Shown: positions 5,896 through 7,006 of the stretch, piece after piece | How positions within the stretch are numbered: position 1 is the first letter of the stretch | Layout of the letters: each line of letters begins with the position of its first letter | Assembly: GCA_002401655.1 (NCBI GenBank) | Contig: NVTT01000046.1 | Coordinates: 17,809 to 24,814, forward strand | Direction: 5' to 3' | Source: Gammaproteobacteria bacterium | Lineage (GTDB): Bacteria; Pseudomonadota; Gammaproteobacteria; Enterobacterales; Kangiellaceae | DNA length: 7,006 nt | Notes under the pieces: model-generated | What the model was told of the DNA's origin: nothing | Database searches by the model: none | Seen by the model: only the letters and a program-made list of their open reading frames with translations | Program-made: the position numbers and the translations under genes

Positions 5896-7006
5896 TTAGT
5901 TTCTAATGATTAGACGACTTGAAAATCCAGTACCACGTTGAGTTTCTGACGAACGATCTACTTGGTGACCGCTTGACTTTAATGAATCTGCAAATTTATC
6001 CAATTCAACCAAGCTAGATGCAATGAGATCAAGTCGTAATTCGTTTCGGGCAATATCATAACTAATATTTGTTGGATGCACTTTGCTGAGATCCGTTAAT
6101 GATTGACTACTTGATTCTAATATTTTTAGAAATCCAGCTGAATCTGACGAAGAACCTATCGACTTCATATACGCTCTCATATTTTTAACGGCTCTCGCTG
6201 ACGATGAAGGTGTTTTTCGAGTTGGAAACGCTTGTTTGTATAAGGTCATTTTCCTGGTATCTAGCTGTTCTTTTTGCTCACCCAAAGTGATAATTTTACT
6301 AGTCTGGAAAACAATGAATGCAATAAATAAAGCAGCCGCGATACTGCTGACTTTAGTCAAAAACAATCCCAACTCAGACTTCTCTTTCTTCGGTTCATAT
6401 TTATCTTGCATTAAATTGATAACGCTAGCATTAGAGAAGGTTTTAGCTAGTAGCGTTTGTTTACTTTCAATTGCCGTTATGTTTGTAGCAAATCGTCCAA
6501 TAGGCAACTCTTTAATGAACTCTGAAGTATCTAAAGAAGAAAATAGTTTTAGTGATATGGCAATGGCTAGGTTTTCATCATTATCTTCATTCTTAGGTTC
6601 AGCATCTTGAGAGTCTGTATTAGAGATAGCATTCGAATTCGCGTCTTCAGATAACTGTTTTTGAATTAACCAGCTAAAGTCATCTGGATGACAGTTCCAA
6701 ACAATCCCTTTTGTGTTGATTACAGAGCAATTAGACTCTTCAAGTAGAACACTATAGCCATCCTCAGGAGTCAAAATTAGGTCTTGTTCTAATAAAATTT
6801 GTTCTAGCTTTATTTCTGCAGAATTAAATTGTGAAAGAAGAGATTCCAAGTAATCTATTTCAATACCTCTTACACTTACCGGCTTGTCTTTTCCAAATTC
6901 TCTATAAGCATAAAATAATGAAGCAACTGATGTAGCCACTTCGTCTTCCATCATGAATGGGATAGCTTTTCTCATCAGTTTAGAATTACGATTAGGGATT
7001 TCTAAT
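5896..7006 (-). CDS. gspL: Type II secretion system protein L (5' end outside window)
   Basis: The frame stays open to the window edge, so the gene begins outside. The ATG at 6975 is internal: about ten codons upstream of it read LEIPNRNSKL and join 'MRKAIPFMMEDEVA', the usual GspL '(A)LPFLLEDQLA' segment found about 65-80 residues into the family. About 370 residues are visible. Counting from that internal Met, the actin-like cytoplasmic domain runs to about 185. 'INLMQDKYEPKKE' (186-198) is the conserved juxtamembrane NLLQG-type motif. A transmembrane helix lies at about 203-224. 'LYKQAFPTRK' (245-254) and a periplasmic ferredoxin-like domain (about 300-359, 'NELRLDLIASSLVELDKFADSL') follow. 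GspL recruits the ATPase GspE through its cytoplasmic part and pairs with GspM. An acidic Ser/Asn-rich linker (109-134) interrupts the cytoplasmic part. gspM follows after 60 bases. Confidence 0.92.
   Translation of the reverse strand, partial: LEIPNRNSKLMRKAIPFMMEDEVATSVASLFYAYREFGKDKPVSVRGIEIDYLESLLSQFNSAEIKLEQILLEQDLILTPEDGYSVLLEESNCSVINTKGIVWNCHPDDFSWLIQKQLSEDANSNAISNTDSQDAEPKNEDNDENLAIAISLKLFSSLDTSEFIKELPIGRFATNITAIESKQTLLAKTFSNASVINLMQDKYEPKKEKSELGLFLTKVSSIAAALFIAFIVFQTSKIITLGEQKEQLDTRKMTLYKQAFPTRKTPSSSARAVKNMRAYMKSIGSSSDSAGFLKILESSSQSLTDLSKVHPTNISYDIARNELRLDLIASSLVELDKFADSLKSSGHQVDRSSETQRGTGFSSRLIIRN

Noticed and set aside
6236..6610. 124-codon open frame on the plus strand inside gspL
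   Set aside because: It is a shadow of gspL: it lies wholly antisense to a well-supported gene, has no recognisable motif, and its Ser/Phe-rich composition is what complementing that gene would give.
6973..6975. ATG as the start codon of gspL
   Set aside because: The frame stays open upstream to the window edge and the upstream codons read as GspL sequence. The segment after the Met matches a region that lies well inside the GspL family, so this is an internal Met of a gene cut by the window.

Overview
The window looks like chromosomal DNA of an AT-rich gammaproteobacterium. The proteins resemble Escherichia coli-type Rpe, Gph, NudE, YrfG and CysQ together with the L, M and N components of a type II secretion system (T2SS). 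A class I phosphoribulokinase next to rpe and gph suggests a chemo- or photoautotroph, or a relative of one, that uses the Calvin-Benson-Bassham (CBB) cycle. RuBisCO itself is not in view, so autotrophy is an inference.

Layout. Positions 1-1793 (plus strand) hold the 3' end of rpe, then gph, then prk, with gaps of 24 and 14 bases; this reads as one transcription unit. Rpe makes ribulose 5-phosphate, Prk converts it to ribulose 1,5-bisphosphate, and Gph clears the 2-phosphoglycolate that RuBisCO oxygenation would produce. The unit meets the opposite strand tail-to-tail at about 1794-1862, where a weak hairpin may act as a shared terminator.

Positions 1863-7006 (minus strand) hold seven genes in one direction. 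Read 5' to 3' they are gspL (its 5' end lies outside the window), gspM, gspN, yrfG, nudE, cysQ and a gene for a secreted DUF4399 protein. The first three are the distal end of a T2SS operon and encode inner-membrane platform components. The next three encode small soluble phosphohydrolases that act on nucleotides: a purine mononucleotide phosphatase, a Nudix ADP-sugar/dinucleotide pyrophosphatase and the PAP phosphatase CysQ. Gaps from yrfG to cysQ are 10-30 bases, and the cysQ ribosome binding site overlaps the nudE stop codon, so these look translationally linked. The last gene encodes a small exported histidine-rich protein of unknown function.

I see no mobile element, CRISPR array, RNA gene, phage gene or defence system. 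There is no intergenic gap over 100 bases. The points of interest are modest: the compact rpe-gph-prk grouping, several non-ATG or misleading start sites, a degenerate duplicated heptapeptide at the start of Gph, and lineage-type insertions in GspL and YrfG. I found no convincing previously undescribed system here.
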